This document shows, in pieces, positions 16,599-26,700 of a stretch of DNA of 64,000 nucleotides. Each line of letters opens with the position of its first letter. The stretch's first letter is position 1. Made by a program: the position numbers and the translations under genes. Location: NCBI RefSeq assembly GCF_001005305.1, contig NZ_LBMH01000003.1:248001-312000 (forward strand). The letters are read 5' to 3'. The notes beneath the pieces were generated by a model. The model did no database searches. It saw nothing but the letters and a program-made list of their open reading frames with translations, and was not told the DNA's origin. The stretch is from Kordia zhangzhouensis (lineage in GTDB: Bacteria; Bacteroidota; Bacteroidia; Flavobacteriales; Flavobacteriaceae).

Positions 16599-16796
16599 AT
16601 GAAAAAAAAGTCCCTTAAAAAATTGAAGATTAACAAAGCCTCTATTTCTGCACTAGATGCTACAAATGTTAAAGGCGGATTTGGAGACTCAGTATACATC
16701 TGTGATTCTGTACAATTATGTGAAACAATCCATGTAACCAGATGTTATGGAAATTACAATTGTGGATTATTCGATGCAAATACCATAGAATGCTAA
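16599..16796 (+). CDS. RiPP-like precursor peptide 3 of the tandem array
   Basis: A 65-residue paralogue. Leader MKKKSLKKLKINKASISAL, Gly-Gly at 26-27, core C-D-S-x3-C-E-T-x3-T-R-C-Y-G-x3-C. It shares the segment KGGFGDSVYIC with peptide 4, so 3 and 4 are the most recent duplicates. The first residue group after Gly-Gly (FGDSVY) is more acidic than in peptides 1 and 2. It has a fifth Cys at its very end (IEC), which the other three lack. Confidence 0.8.
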   Translation: MKKKSLKKLKINKASISALDATNVKGGFGDSVYICDSVQLCETIHVTRCYGNYNCGLFDANTIEC

Positions 16797-16815
16797 TATT
16801 AAATTAAATACAACC

Positions 16816-17007
16816 ATGAAAAAAAAGTCAATTGCAAAATTAAAATTAAACAGAGCTTCAGTTTCTAACTTGAATGCTAATGCTGTTAAAGGTGGATTTG
16901 GAGATTCAGTATATATTTGTGAATCTGTGAATTGGTGTGAAACCAGAGATTATACTCGATGCTATGGAAATAGAGTCTGTGGTATTTTCAACCCTAATGA
17001 TTTATAG
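16816..17007 (+). CDS. RiPP-like precursor peptide 4 of the tandem array
   Basis: A 63-residue paralogue, the last of the array. Leader MKKKSIAKLKLNRASVSNL, Gly-Gly at 26-27, core C-E-S-V-N-W-C-E-T-R-D-Y-T-R-C-Y-G-x3-C. It lies 19 bases after peptide 3 and is followed 22 bases later by a strong terminator, so peptides 2-4 are probably one transcript. The core is almost as conserved as the leader, which suggests purifying selection on the mature product rather than diversification. Confidence 0.8.
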   Translation: MKKKSIAKLKLNRASVSNLNANAVKGGFGDSVYICESVNWCETRDYTRCYGNRVCGIFNPNDL

Positions 17008-17029
17008 AAAAGAAAATATTAATATTCAT

Positions 17030-17060
17030 AAAAAAGAGAGGAAAAAATCCTCTCTTTTTT
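17030..17060. terminator. Bidirectional terminator
   Basis: A 13-bp perfect stem (arms 17030-17042 and 17048-17060, AAAAAAGAGAGGA) with A and T runs, placed between the convergent peptide array and metF. Confidence 0.88.
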
Positions 17061-17061
17061 G

Positions 17062-18018
17062 TTAAAAAACTTCTTTTGCGATTGCTTCAATATTACTAGA
17101 GCGTCCCATTGAATAATAATGTAAAATTGGCACGCCTGCTTCTACCAATTCTTTACTTTGGTTGATACACCATTCAATTCCAACTTGACGAACCGCCTTG
17201 TTATCCTTACATCCTACGACTTCCATAATTAAATCATCTGGAAGATCTACTTTAAAACGATGCGGAATCAAATTCAATTGTTTTCGAGTTGCAATAGGTT
17301 TCAGTCCTGGAATGATTGGTACCGTAATTCCTTCTTTCCTACACTTGTCAACAAAAGCAAAAAACTTCTTATTGTCAAAAAACATTTGTGTTACTATGTA
17401 TGAAGCTCCTGCTTTGATTTTTTTCTTTAAAAAGTAAATATCTGAGTCCAAACTCGGAGCTTCCATGTGTTTTTCAGGATAGCCAGCCACTCCAATACAA
17501 AAATTGGTTTTGGAAGAGTTTTGTAATTCTTCGTCCAAATATTTTCCTTCATTCAAGTCCTGTATTTGACTTACCAATTCAGATGCATATCGATGCCCTT
17601 CTTTTTCAGGTTTAAAATAAATTTCACTTTTCACAGCATCACCACGCAATGCTACAACATTATCAATTCCTAAAAAGTCAAGATCAATTAAAAAGTTTTC
17701 GGTATCTTCTTTCGTGAATCCACCGCATAAAATGTGCGGAATAGCATCTACTTGATATTTATTTTGAATTGCTGCACAAATACCGACTGTTCCTGGTCGT
17801 TTTTTTACAACTTGTTTTTTTAACAATCCATTATCTAATTCCTTAAATGTATATTCTTCTCGGTGATAAGTTACATCTATGAACGGTGGTTTATGTTCCA
17901 TTAGTGGATCGATATTATCAAAAATCGATTTGATATCTTGTCCTTTTAACGGAGGTAAAATTTCAAACGAAAAAAGTGTTTTTCCATTCGCCTGTGAAAT
18001 ATGATCTGTTACTTTCAT
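17062..18018 (-). CDS. metF: 5,10-methylenetetrahydrofolate reductase
   Basis: A flavoenzyme that reduces methylene-THF to methyl-THF, the methyl donor for MetH. The 318-residue length and the barrel motifs fit the family: FEILPP (18-23, catalytic Glu region), FIDVTYHRE (46-54), VALRGD (about 127-132) and YIVTQMFFDN (about 208-217). It is the third gene behind the two metH genes and the SAM-I riboswitch, separated from the upstream metH part by 183 bases with no visible terminator. SAM control of the whole unit is inferred. Confidence 0.93.
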   Translation of the reverse strand: MKVTDHISQANGKTLFSFEILPPLKGQDIKSIFDNIDPLMEHKPPFIDVTYHREEYTFKELDNGLLKKQVVKKRPGTVGICAAIQNKYQVDAIPHILCGGFTKEDTENFLIDLDFLGIDNVVALRGDAVKSEIYFKPEKEGHRYASELVSQIQDLNEGKYLDEELQNSSKTNFCIGVAGYPEKHMEAPSLDSDIYFLKKKIKAGASYIVTQMFFDNKKFFAFVDKCRKEGITVPIIPGLKPIATRKQLNLIPHRFKVDLPDDLIMEVVGCKDNKAVRQVGIEWCINQSKELVEAGVPILHYYSMGRSSNIEAIAKEVF

Positions 18019-18201
18019 GTTTTTCTTAGATGTTAGTACTGAGTATGAGTTGCGAGACTTGTGTACTCGGTTCTATTTATTTTTTAACTCGTTTGTTTTT
18101 TGTTTACTTATTAGGCGTTTCCTCTAGTAGTTGTATCCTAATTCTTTTTTGTATTTTATACTAAAACTTGATTCAACATTTTATGATAATACTCCTGCGC
18201 A

Positions 18202-20877
18202 TTAATCTGCCAATACAGGATGCAGCCATTTTTGTGCCTTTTCGACACTAATTCCTTTTCGTTTCGCAAAATCTTCTACTTGATCTTTTGTAATTTTTCC
18301 TAATCCGAAGTACTTTGCTTCCTCATTGGCAAAATAATACCCTGAAACTGCTGCTGCTGGCCACATTGCTAAGCTTTCTGTTAACGAAACACCAATAACT
18401 TTTTCAACGTCCAATAATTCCCAAATAGTTTCTTTTTCTAAATGATCTGGACATGCAGGATACCCTGGCGCAGGGCGAATTCCTTTGTACTGTTCTTTGA
18501 TTAGTTGTTCATTGTTTAATGCTTCATCTGCAATATAGCCCCAATGCTTAGTACGTACTTGTTCATGTAAGTATTCGGCAAAAGCTTCCGCAAAACGATC
18601 GGCAATGGCTTGTACCATAATGGCGTTGTAGTCATCTTGTTGTTCTTTGTACATATTAGCCAAAATATCTGCCCCAAAAATGGCAACACAAAAAGCACCC
18701 ATATAATCTTTTCTTTTACTCTTTTTAGGTGCAATAAAATCTGCCAATGCTATGTTTGGAACTTCTTCCCGTTTTTCTAATTGTTGACGAAGCGTTCTGA
18801 ATACGGCAATTTCTTTACCATTTTTCTGAATAGAAATATCATCATCATTGATAGTATTGGCTTCAAACAATCCGAAAATGGCTTTTGCTTTTAAGGATTG
18901 TTTTGCAATAACTTCATCAATCATTTTGGTAGCATCTTTATATAATTGGGAAGCTTGCTCTCCTACTAGCTCATCTTCGAGAATCGCAGGGAAACGACCA
19001 TGCAAATCCCACGAACGAAAAAAAGGACTCCAATCAATATATGGCACCAATTCTTTCAAACTCAATTGCGTAAGTTTTTGAATTCCTAACTCTTTAGGTT
19101 TTACAATAGTTGCAGCTTCCCAATCAATTTTATATTTCTTTTTTCGTGCTTCCGTAAGAGATATGTACGATTTGTGCTTTTTACGTTTTAAGAATTTTTC
19201 TCGGAATTCGTCATAATCCTTTTTGAGCTGCTCCCGATATGTTTTAGATTTCTTTTTATTTAATAGATCGCCCACAACTGTAACTGCTCTTGAAGCGTCA
19301 TTTACATGTACAACCGCATTTTTGTATTCTGGATCAATTTTTACTGCGGTATGTGCCTTTGATGTTGTTGCTCCTCCAATCAATAAAGGAATCTCAAGAT
19401 TTTGACGTTCCATTTCTTTTGCCAAATACACCATTTCATCTAGAGAAGGCGTGATAAGTCCTGACAATCCAATTATATCAACATTTTCTGCTTTTGCCGT
19501 TTCGATTATCTTTTCAGGTGGCACCATGACACCTAAATCAACAATTTCGTAGTTATTACAGCCTAATACAACACTTACAATATTTTTTCCAATATCATGA
19601 ACGTCACCTTTCACAGTAGCCATCAGTACTTTTCCTATTGCTTGTTGTTGTTCACCTTTTTCTGCTTCAATGAATGGTTGCAAATACGCTACTGCTTTTT
19701 TCATCACACGAGCAGATTTTACTACTTGTGGCAAGAACATTTTACCAGAACCAAACAAATCACCTACAACATTCATTCCTGTCATGAGTTGTCCTTCTAT
19801 GACTTCTATTGGTTTTTTGGCTAGTTGACGGGCTTCTTCCACATCTTCAATGATATATGCGTCAATTCCTTTGACAAGCGAATGTGTGATTCGTTCTTGC
19901 AATTCATAACTGCGCCATTCTTGTACCGTTTCTACATCTGTTTTTTTAGTGTCTTTGTACGATTCTGCCAAGTCCAACAATCGTTCCGTTGCATCATCAC
20001 GACGGTCAAGAATAACATCTTCTACGTGATCTAGTAGGTCTTTAGGAATGTCGTCATACACTTCTAACATTGTAGGGTTTACGATTCCCATGTTCATTCC
20101 TGCTTGAATGGCGTGATACAGAAATACCGAATGCATGGCTTCACGCACCACATTGTTTCCACGGAATGAAAATGACACATTACTCACACCACCACTCACA
20201 CTTACGTTTGGGTATTTTTGGCGTGTCCAACGGGTTGCTTCAATAAAATCGATTGCATTTTTACGATGCTCTTCCATTCCTGTAGCAACGGGGAATATAT
20301 TTAAGTCGAAAATGATATCTTCTTCAGGAAAACCAACCTTGTTTACTAATACATCGTAGGAACGTGCAACAATTTCCAAACGACGTTCGTAATTATCAGC
20401 TTGTCCAACTTCATCGAATGCCATTACGATTACTGCGGCTCCATATCGTTTGATTTGTGTTGCTTCCCAAATAAATTTTTCTTCTCCTTCTTTCAATGAA
20501 ATCGAATTGACCACACATTTTCCTTGTACAACTTGCAATCCTGCTTCAATAATCTCCCATTTAGAGCTATCAATCATAATTGGCACACGACAAATATCAG
20601 GTTCAGCTGCAATAAGATTAAGGAATTTGACCATGGCTTCTTTTCCATCAATCAATCCGTCGTCCATATTGATATCTATAATCTGTGCACCGCCATCTAC
20701 CTGGTGTCGAGCAATTGCAAGTGCTTCATCATATTTTTCTTCTTTGATGAGTCGTAAAAACTTTCTAGACCCTGCTACATTGGTACGTTCTCCTACATTG
20801 ATGAAGTTGCTATTTTCGTTGAGAACCAAGGGTTCTAATCCTGAAAGTCGCATGAATTTTGTTTGTCTATTTTTCAT
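18202..20877 (-). CDS. metH: Methionine synthase, folate/cobalamin/reactivation part of split MetH
   Basis: The 891 residues contain the pterin-binding barrel (about 20-290; [14 protein letters not shown] at 27-40), the helical cap, the B12 domain with DVHDIGKN (425-432, His 427 as lower cobalt ligand) and [11 protein letters not shown] (about 472-482), and the C-terminal SAM-dependent reactivation domain with [12 protein letters not shown] (about 805-816). Together with the homocysteine-binding protein of the neighbouring gene it makes methionine from homocysteine and methyl-THF. Splitting MetH after the homocysteine domain is common in Bacteroidota. The gap to the upstream part is 148 bases and contains a weak hairpin. 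Confidence 0.95.
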   Translation of the reverse strand: MKNRQTKFMRLSGLEPLVLNENSNFINVGERTNVAGSRKFLRLIKEEKYDEALAIARHQVDGGAQIIDINMDDGLIDGKEAMVKFLNLIAAEPDICRVPIMIDSSKWEIIEAGLQVVQGKCVVNSISLKEGEEKFIWEATQIKRYGAAVIVMAFDEVGQADNYERRLEIVARSYDVLVNKVGFPEEDIIFDLNIFPVATGMEEHRKNAIDFIEATRWTRQKYPNVSVSGGVSNVSFSFRGNNVVREAMHSVFLYHAIQAGMNMGIVNPTMLEVYDDIPKDLLDHVEDVILDRRDDATERLLDLAESYKDTKKTDVETVQEWRSYELQERITHSLVKGIDAYIIEDVEEARQLAKKPIEVIEGQLMTGMNVVGDLFGSGKMFLPQVVKSARVMKKAVAYLQPFIEAEKGEQQQAIGKVLMATVKGDVHDIGKNIVSVVLGCNNYEIVDLGVMVPPEKIIETAKAENVDIIGLSGLITPSLDEMVYLAKEMERQNLEIPLLIGGATTSKAHTAVKIDPEYKNAVVHVNDASRAVTVVGDLLNKKKSKTYREQLKKDYDEFREKFLKRKKHKSYISLTEARKKKYKIDWEAATIVKPKELGIQKLTQLSLKELVPYIDWSPFFRSWDLHGRFPAILEDELVGEQASQLYKDATKMIDEVIAKQSLKAKAIFGLFEANTINDDDISIQKNGKEIAVFRTLRQQLEKREEVPNIALADFIAPKKSKRKDYMGAFCVAIFGADILANMYKEQQDDYNAIMVQAIADRFAEAFAEYLHEQVRTKHWGYIADEALNNEQLIKEQYKGIRPAPGYPACPDHLEKETIWELLDVEKVIGVSLTESLAMWPAAAVSGYYFANEEAKYFGLGKITKDQVEDFAKRKGISVEKAQKWLHPVLAD

Positions 20878-21025
20878 AATTTAATTCTTCTTTTTTATGT
20901 TCATTTTCTTTGTTTGTTTAAAGAAAACACACTAAAAGAAAGGATGCTTTTACAAGATTTTTTTCGCTTATTCTGTGTACTAAAGTTGTTTTCATGTTTT
21001 TAGTTAATTAGTAGTCAAAAAACAA

Positions 21026-22027
21026 CTAGCAACTAATCATTAATTTTCTCGGTTTGTATTTTGCAGCTACTTCTGCAATAGCTTTGATGTGCGCTGGTGT
21101 GGTACCACAACAACCTCCAATGATATTGATTAAGTTCTTTTTGAGATATTCTTCAATTTGAGCCGCCATTTCAGTTGGTGATTCGTCATATTCTCCAAAA
21201 GCATTAGGCAGTCCCGCATTTGGATGTGCAGAGATTGCAAAGTCTGTTTTGTTGGCAATTGCTTCTAAGTGCGGTTGTAATAAATTAGCTCCAAGTGCAC
21301 AATTGAATCCAACGGAAAGTAATGGAATATGAGATACAGAAATTAGAAATGCTTCTGCAGTTTGTCCTGAAAGTGTACGTCCACTAGCATCAGTAATGGT
21401 TCCGCTGAGCATCACTGGAATATTAATATTACGCGCTGCCTTTACTTCTTCAATTGCAAACAACGCTGCTTTTGCATTAAGTGTATCAAAAACCGTTTCT
21501 ACCAACAAAATATCTACACCGCCATCAAGTAACGCCTCTACTTGTTGCTTATACGCAATGCGTAGTTCATCAAAAGTAATAGCGCGATATCCAGGATCAT
21601 TCACGTCTGGAGACATGCTAGCCGTTTTATTGGTTGGTCCAATAGAACCTGCAACAAATCGTGGTTTGTGAGGTTCTTTTTTGGTAAACTCATCGGCTAC
21701 TTCTTTGGCAATTTTAGCAGATTCAAAGTTTAATTCATATACTAAATTTTCCATTTGGTAATCTGCCATCGCAATGGTTGTACCCGAAAAAGTATTCGTT
21801 TCAACTATGTCTGCACCTGCTTCAAAATACTTGGCATGAACTTCTTTGATTGCTTGTGGCTGTGTAATTGATAGCAAGTCATTATTCCCTTGTAAAGGCA
21901 CAGGAAAATCTTTGAATCGTTCTCCGCGAAAGTCAGCTTCTGTAAATTTGTATGCTTGTAGCATGGTTCCCATAGCGCCGTCTAAAACCAGAATTCGCTT
22001 TTCTATTTCGTTCCAGATATTTTTCAT
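21026..22027 (-). CDS. metH: Methionine synthase, homocysteine-binding part of split MetH
   Basis: A 333-residue homocysteine methyltransferase domain. The three zinc-binding Cys are visible: Cys 243 in GFNCALGA, and Cys 306-307 in GGCCGTTPAHI. The N-terminal LDGAMGTMLQ (15-24) is typical. It corresponds to the first domain of one-piece MetH and must work with the protein encoded at 18202-20877. It is the first gene after the SAM-I riboswitch, 272 bases downstream of it, and the space between is mostly a dispersed repeat. Confidence 0.94.
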   Translation of the reverse strand: MKNIWNEIEKRILVLDGAMGTMLQAYKFTEADFRGERFKDFPVPLQGNNDLLSITQPQAIKEVHAKYFEAGADIVETNTFSGTTIAMADYQMENLVYELNFESAKIAKEVADEFTKKEPHKPRFVAGSIGPTNKTASMSPDVNDPGYRAITFDELRIAYKQQVEALLDGGVDILLVETVFDTLNAKAALFAIEEVKAARNINIPVMLSGTITDASGRTLSGQTAEAFLISVSHIPLLSVGFNCALGANLLQPHLEAIANKTDFAISAHPNAGLPNAFGEYDESPTEMAAQIEEYLKKNLINIIGGCCGTTPAHIKAIAEVAAKYKPRKLMISC

Positions 22028-22092
22028 TTTTTATTTTTTGTTTATATCTCTTCTGTGAGATTTTCATTTTCATGAGATATTTACTTAGAAAT

Positions 22093-22250
22093 TTGCGTTA
22101 AGGATAGAGGCAACTGCGCTCAGCGCAAGTATTGTTGAAGCTTTTTGTATGATGAAACTTTATTTGTACTGAGTTTAGTTACGCAGTAGTTACAAAAACC
22201 AAATCATACAAAAGCGACTGCCGAAAGCCTGACCCGTTAGGGTAACGCCC
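22093..22250 (+). repeat. Dispersed flavobacterial repeat, copy 2
   Basis: This 158-base element has the same ends as copy 1 (8829-8940): TTGCGTTAAGGATAGAGGC at the start, and GCGACTGCCGAAAGCC, a small ACCC/GGGT hairpin (22232-22243) and AACGCCC at the end. The middle holds further inverted repeats: GCGCT/AGCGC near 22116-22126, and a long pair (22141-22153 with 22203-22214). It lies between the SAM-I aptamer and metH, on the antisense side relative to copy orientation, and so is part of the metH leader RNA. Confidence 0.7.
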
Positions 22251-22298
22251 AAGTTAAGTTATCAAAAAAGTATAAGGAAATGTGGTAGATTTCTTTTT

Positions 22299-22397
22299 GT
22301 TATCTATCTGCTTTTGCAGTAGAATGTAGCACCTTCTTTAAGTATAAAGGGTTGCTAAGGCTTCACCGGGTCTATTCCCTCTGCCTTTCTTGATAAC
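22299..22397 (-). ncRNA. SAM-I riboswitch controlling metH-metF
   Basis: On the minus strand the conserved SAM-I aptamer is plain: P1 GTTATC (22392-22397) pairs with GATAAC (22299-22304). Then come AAGAAAGGCAGAGGGA, ACCCGGTGAAGCC, TTAGCAACC, and GGTGCTACATTCTACTGC with a short GCA-AAAG-C stem (P4). These match the kink-turn, P3 and J3/4 consensus of S-box RNAs. A possible promoter (TTG, 20 bases, TTAATTTG) lies upstream near 22424-22455. When SAM is bound, expression of the split metH and metF is expected to fall. No classical U-tract terminator follows at once; the next structured stretch is the dispersed repeat. Confidence 0.93.
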
Positions 22398-22551
22398 GAC
22401 AATAAATTCATGAACTATTTGTTGCAAATTAACGGTATAGCCGATGAAGATGCAAATTTTTGAAATGATTTTTTATTATTTTAAAGTTGCATCACAAAAA
22501 TTCTTTATTAAGTTTTTGAAAATAATAGTGAGTGTTGTAAATAGTAAACGA

Positions 22552-23529
22552 TTAGTTTTTAAGTTTGAGCTCTACCGAAGGCTTGAGTTGATAAAAGAAC
22601 GTAACGTTTGGCGCATCAAGAGGATAAGCTATTTCCATTTCAAGTGGAATACTTAGTGAGGATTCATTACGAGTTAACCAAATATCATTATTGATATGAA
22701 CTTTTGTATCAACAATCATTGTATGATATCGTTGGTTTCCTTCTAGATTGATTGTGATGGGTTCAAATGATTCTGGTAAAGGCTTGTTTCCATCACTTTG
22801 TTGTACAGCTTCACGAACATTCAATATTGTTGCTACTTCTTTTTCCTGACGTGTTTTTTCTGTTTCTTTTTGAGGGAATGTAAGGCTCGCTTGCACAATA
22901 ACATTGTTAGGAATTATAGAACAATCCTTTGAGAGTTGGGGAAGCATATTCCATAGTATTGGCACGTAAGATTCTCGGTACAATAATGCATCTAGCGTTT
23001 CACTAAATAGGATATGATATTTTTTTGCTTCAGGAATTTGAAAGGTAACAGCATCTGCTGTGTAATAATTTTTTACATAGGCAGTAAGTTCCATTTTTTC
23101 AATTAACGTCTTTGCCATGTTTATGGAAGCAGCGTTAATTTCAAGTAATGAAAATTGAACTTCTGAAGCGTCAAATAGAGGAGCTACCAAAGTTAAAAAA
23201 GGAGCATATGGTCCGCAACCTGCATAGAATATGTGAATAGTTTCATTTGGATACTGTTGTTGTTTTTCTTGAATGAGCGTTACCATTCCTTTTAGCAATT
23301 TGGCAGTACGATGATAATCAATTAAACATGCTGCTGCATGATTGAGAGATAAAGCCATACCGCTTGCTGTTGGAACAGCAGCTACATGTTGAATTCCATC
23401 TAAACTTTCAATATTTGTATGTTCCAAAAAGTGTTTGTGAATTGTATCGACCGTATCTTTTATTTGGTTATAATGTTCTGTGTTATTAAGTAAGGTGGTT
23501 GAAAGTTCCTTGATGGTATTGCGTAACAT
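22552..23529 (-). CDS. PRMT-like class I SAM-dependent methyltransferase
   Basis: A 325-residue protein with an N-terminal helical region (1-95), a Rossmann SAM-binding core and a C-terminal beta domain. Motif I is IHIFYAGCGPYAP (98-110), with the acidic residue ending strand 2 in SLLEIN (about 130). The segment LFSETLDALLYRES (174-187) closely follows the double-Glu loop of protein arginine methyltransferases, and IIPNNVIVQASL (206-217) resembles the strand after it. I infer a PRMT-type or related N/O-methyltransferase; the substrate is not known. The small-peptide genes elsewhere in the window are possible but unproven substrates. It stands alone between terminators. Confidence 0.6.
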   Translation of the reverse strand: MLRNTIKELSTTLLNNTEHYNQIKDTVDTIHKHFLEHTNIESLDGIQHVAAVPTASGMALSLNHAAACLIDYHRTAKLLKGMVTLIQEKQQQYPNETIHIFYAGCGPYAPFLTLVAPLFDASEVQFSLLEINAASINMAKTLIEKMELTAYVKNYYTADAVTFQIPEAKKYHILFSETLDALLYRESYVPILWNMLPQLSKDCSIIPNNVIVQASLTFPQKETEKTRQEKEVATILNVREAVQQSDGNKPLPESFEPITINLEGNQRYHTMIVDTKVHINNDIWLTRNESSLSIPLEMEIAYPLDAPNVTFFYQLKPSVELKLKN

Positions 23530-23636
23530 TGATATGATTGTTTTGTATAAAAGTAAGTGAACCTTTTTGAATTCGCAACCCGTATTTCCCTGTGTTTTTT
23601 ATATTGTAGAATTTTCTGAAAAGAATTTGATGAGTT

Positions 23637-23680
23637 AAAAAAGCACGTTAATGAAACAGGTTCACTAACGTGCTTTTTTT
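23637..23680 (-). terminator. Terminator after the T9SS cargo gene
   Basis: A 14-bp perfect stem (arms 23637-23650 and 23666-23680, core GCACGTTA) with U runs possible on both strands. It separates the large secreted-protein gene from the methyltransferase gene. Confidence 0.88.
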
Positions 23681-23700
23681 GGGAAATATATCCTTTATTT

Positions 23701-26700
23701 TTAATAAATAATTTTTTGAATTTTTTGTTTGCCATTTTTCAAAATTACTTTGACAATGAGGGTACTCGTTGTATGTTTCAAACTTGTTATATTGTAGATT
23801 TCCTCATTGATATTTTTACGATCAAGTAGACGTTTTCCTACTATATCGTATATCGTAATTTCATCAATTTTGCTATTGTAAGAATGTACTCTTATTTTAT
23901 CTTTATTTGTAGTAATGACAACACCTACATTTTCATTAAATTCATCAAGATCGAGCGTACCATTATTATTATCTGCGATATACTTTAATACAAAACGATC
24001 GTCATAGTTTCCGCTTTCAGAGAAAAAACTATATGGTGAAAGACGAAGATCATGAGTTGTACTTGTATATAAATCTTCTAAATATATTCCTTGAGATGTA
24101 TTTAGAAATACACCATCTAAAGCATTGATTGCAATTGTATAATTTCCATTGTGTGCAATTTTTACTCCTAAAGGAACTTGATCTGTATCTTGAAATGGTA
24201 ATGCTTTTCCTTGAATAATTACACTTTCATCTGCTATTAATGAATAAATATGCGTAGGTGAATTACTGAGGTTATTTCCATCATACAAAGCATCTTTTGC
24301 ATTGGTAGCCCCAGTTACATATCCTATTAAAGTAGAAGCAGCTTTATTATTTGAAGTAATTATATCTAACCATATTCGATGTTTTTCAATCGTATTTGTA
24401 CTTTCTGTTTCCGTTTCTGCCCCATTTTCAAATTGTCCTATATTTGAGTGACCTTGTCTATAAAATTGATTGTTTGTATAAGCAACTCCACGCATGGAAT
24501 TATTGAATTGAACTGTTGTAGACGCAGGTGCTGCATCATCTACAAAGACAAAAAATCCTTGTCCGGCAGCAATATTACCGTTAAATCCTATCGGATTAGA
24601 TCCTGTGCTATTGTATTGAATGTAATCGTTTTCGTTGTAGTTATACGCATAATTACTGTAAAATGGATCACTGTAAGCATCGCTTGGAGTACTTAAATGG
24701 CGCCACAAATATACTGTTCCGGAAATCGTTCCTGTGTTTGCTGTTATAAAAGCATCTGCCGAAATAGCGGAAGGATAAGGATTTCCTATTAAGTTCCAAT
24801 TATCATCTTCTGCAGTCGCATTGGTTCCTCCTGCCCCAGGATAGTCTACTCCTGTGTAAGTTCCTCTGCTTACAGTTGTATGAATGATACCATTGCTTGG
24901 ACGCCCAGTAAATTCAGCCGTATTGGCTACACTTGTTCCCGATATTCCTCGTACAATGTACCCATTTCCAATACCCATATTACCAGAAGCATTTTCCCAT
25001 TGTCCATAATTACCGATACCGTTTCCAGCAACTGATGGATTCCATCGAAATATTAACCCTGGGGAAGTTCCTGGAGAAATACTTCCTACATTAAACCCTT
25101 CTACAGGTGAAGACCAGTAGATATAATCGGATGGATTGACTCCTGAAGGGGTTCTATCCATAATGATTTCTCCTGTGTTGTTATTTGTTGCGACATCTGT
25201 TATTTGTATCAAGTTAGCACCTTCTCTTACATGAAGTGTTCCGCCAGCTTCTACAGTAATCCAATCGGTAACTGTAATTGACCAACCTGGCTCTATTTCA
25301 AGATACCCTCCATTTTTTATGGTAATATTTTTGGCTACTCCATTTGCGGAAGCTCTTGTGTCTACTGGCATTCCAGTATCTTTTATAATTACACAATCTT
25401 CTGAGGTTGGCACTAGATTTTGAGCCCAGTTAGAGGCGACTCCCCAAGCATCTAAGGTGTTTTCGAATATTCGTGTTTTGTTTGTGATTTCAAAATCATA
25501 ACTTACTGCTCCACAGCCATTCGCAAAGTTGGCATTAATTGTAAAGGAGTAAAATGGCACATTAAGTTGAGCTAATGTTGGCATAGCAAATACCTTTGCA
25601 TAACTTCCAGAAACATATGCTGTATCGCCAATTCCATCACCTGTGGTGTCAATGAACAAATCTACAACTCCTGAAGGTGTCGTTGTCCAATCTACAGCAG
25701 TAACATCTTTGTCTCCAAATAATTTTACATTATCTACTGCAATACCATCTGACCAAAGCGCATAGAATCGAATACGCACACTTACTGTTGGCTCATTTAT
25801 ATAAGCAGATAAATCATATGAAAGATTTTGAAATTTTGTTCCTATACCCACATCTGCTATAATATCAGAAGTAACAGCTGTCCACGTGCTACCATCTGTT
25901 GAAACTTCTACTGTAAAATAATCATCTGCTCCACCAACACCATCTTGTAAATAGTGAGAATAGTAACAATCAAAACTTAATGTGAGGTTTACATAATCAG
26001 TCGTATCGTAGGAACTTGTTGATTGCAATGCGTTGTGTGTTATATAGGAGTTTCCTGAGCCATCTGCACCAACATCTGAGTTGCTAATAACAAAGTGATC
26101 CGTTCCAAATCCTGAGGAAATTGCAGGAAACCATACTTCTTCTGACGGAACAAAAGTACTTACTTGATTTTGCCAAGCTGTTCGAGCATTTGTCGTTGCT
26201 CCATTGTCTATAATGAATACATTTGAGAAAGCGCCTAATCCTCCTGATTCAAAATCTTCATCAATTAAATAGACATCTTCTACATCACCCGTTGCTGATA
26301 TTTCAAGCATATCATTTTCTCCACAAACAACTCTATCGGATGCATCTGGTGTTACTGTTAGTATTGGTGTTGGATTAAATTTTGCAGTTATAGGTTCTCG
26401 CACCCAAGATTCGCATACACCGTTCCAAACTGTCACGTAGTAGGTAGTTGTTGTTGATATTGATGGAGTTGTCCAATTACCAGTAATAGTTTCCGCCAGC
26501 ATAGTTCCACCTGTTTCAGCATCGTACCATCTAAATCGCTGAAAACCCGTAACCGTTGATGTTGCTGATAATGCTACTGTTCCAGCTCCGCACGTTTCTC
26601 CTTCAGTAATTGTATCAATCAACGCATCACAGTAAGGCTCAACAGTAAATAAATAATCTTCTGCTTCGCCGTAACGATTAATTGTACTTCCTGTATTGGT

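Noticed and set aside
20450-20884. 144-codon rightward frame opposite metH
   Set aside because: Antisense shadow of a conserved gene; no start signal or family.
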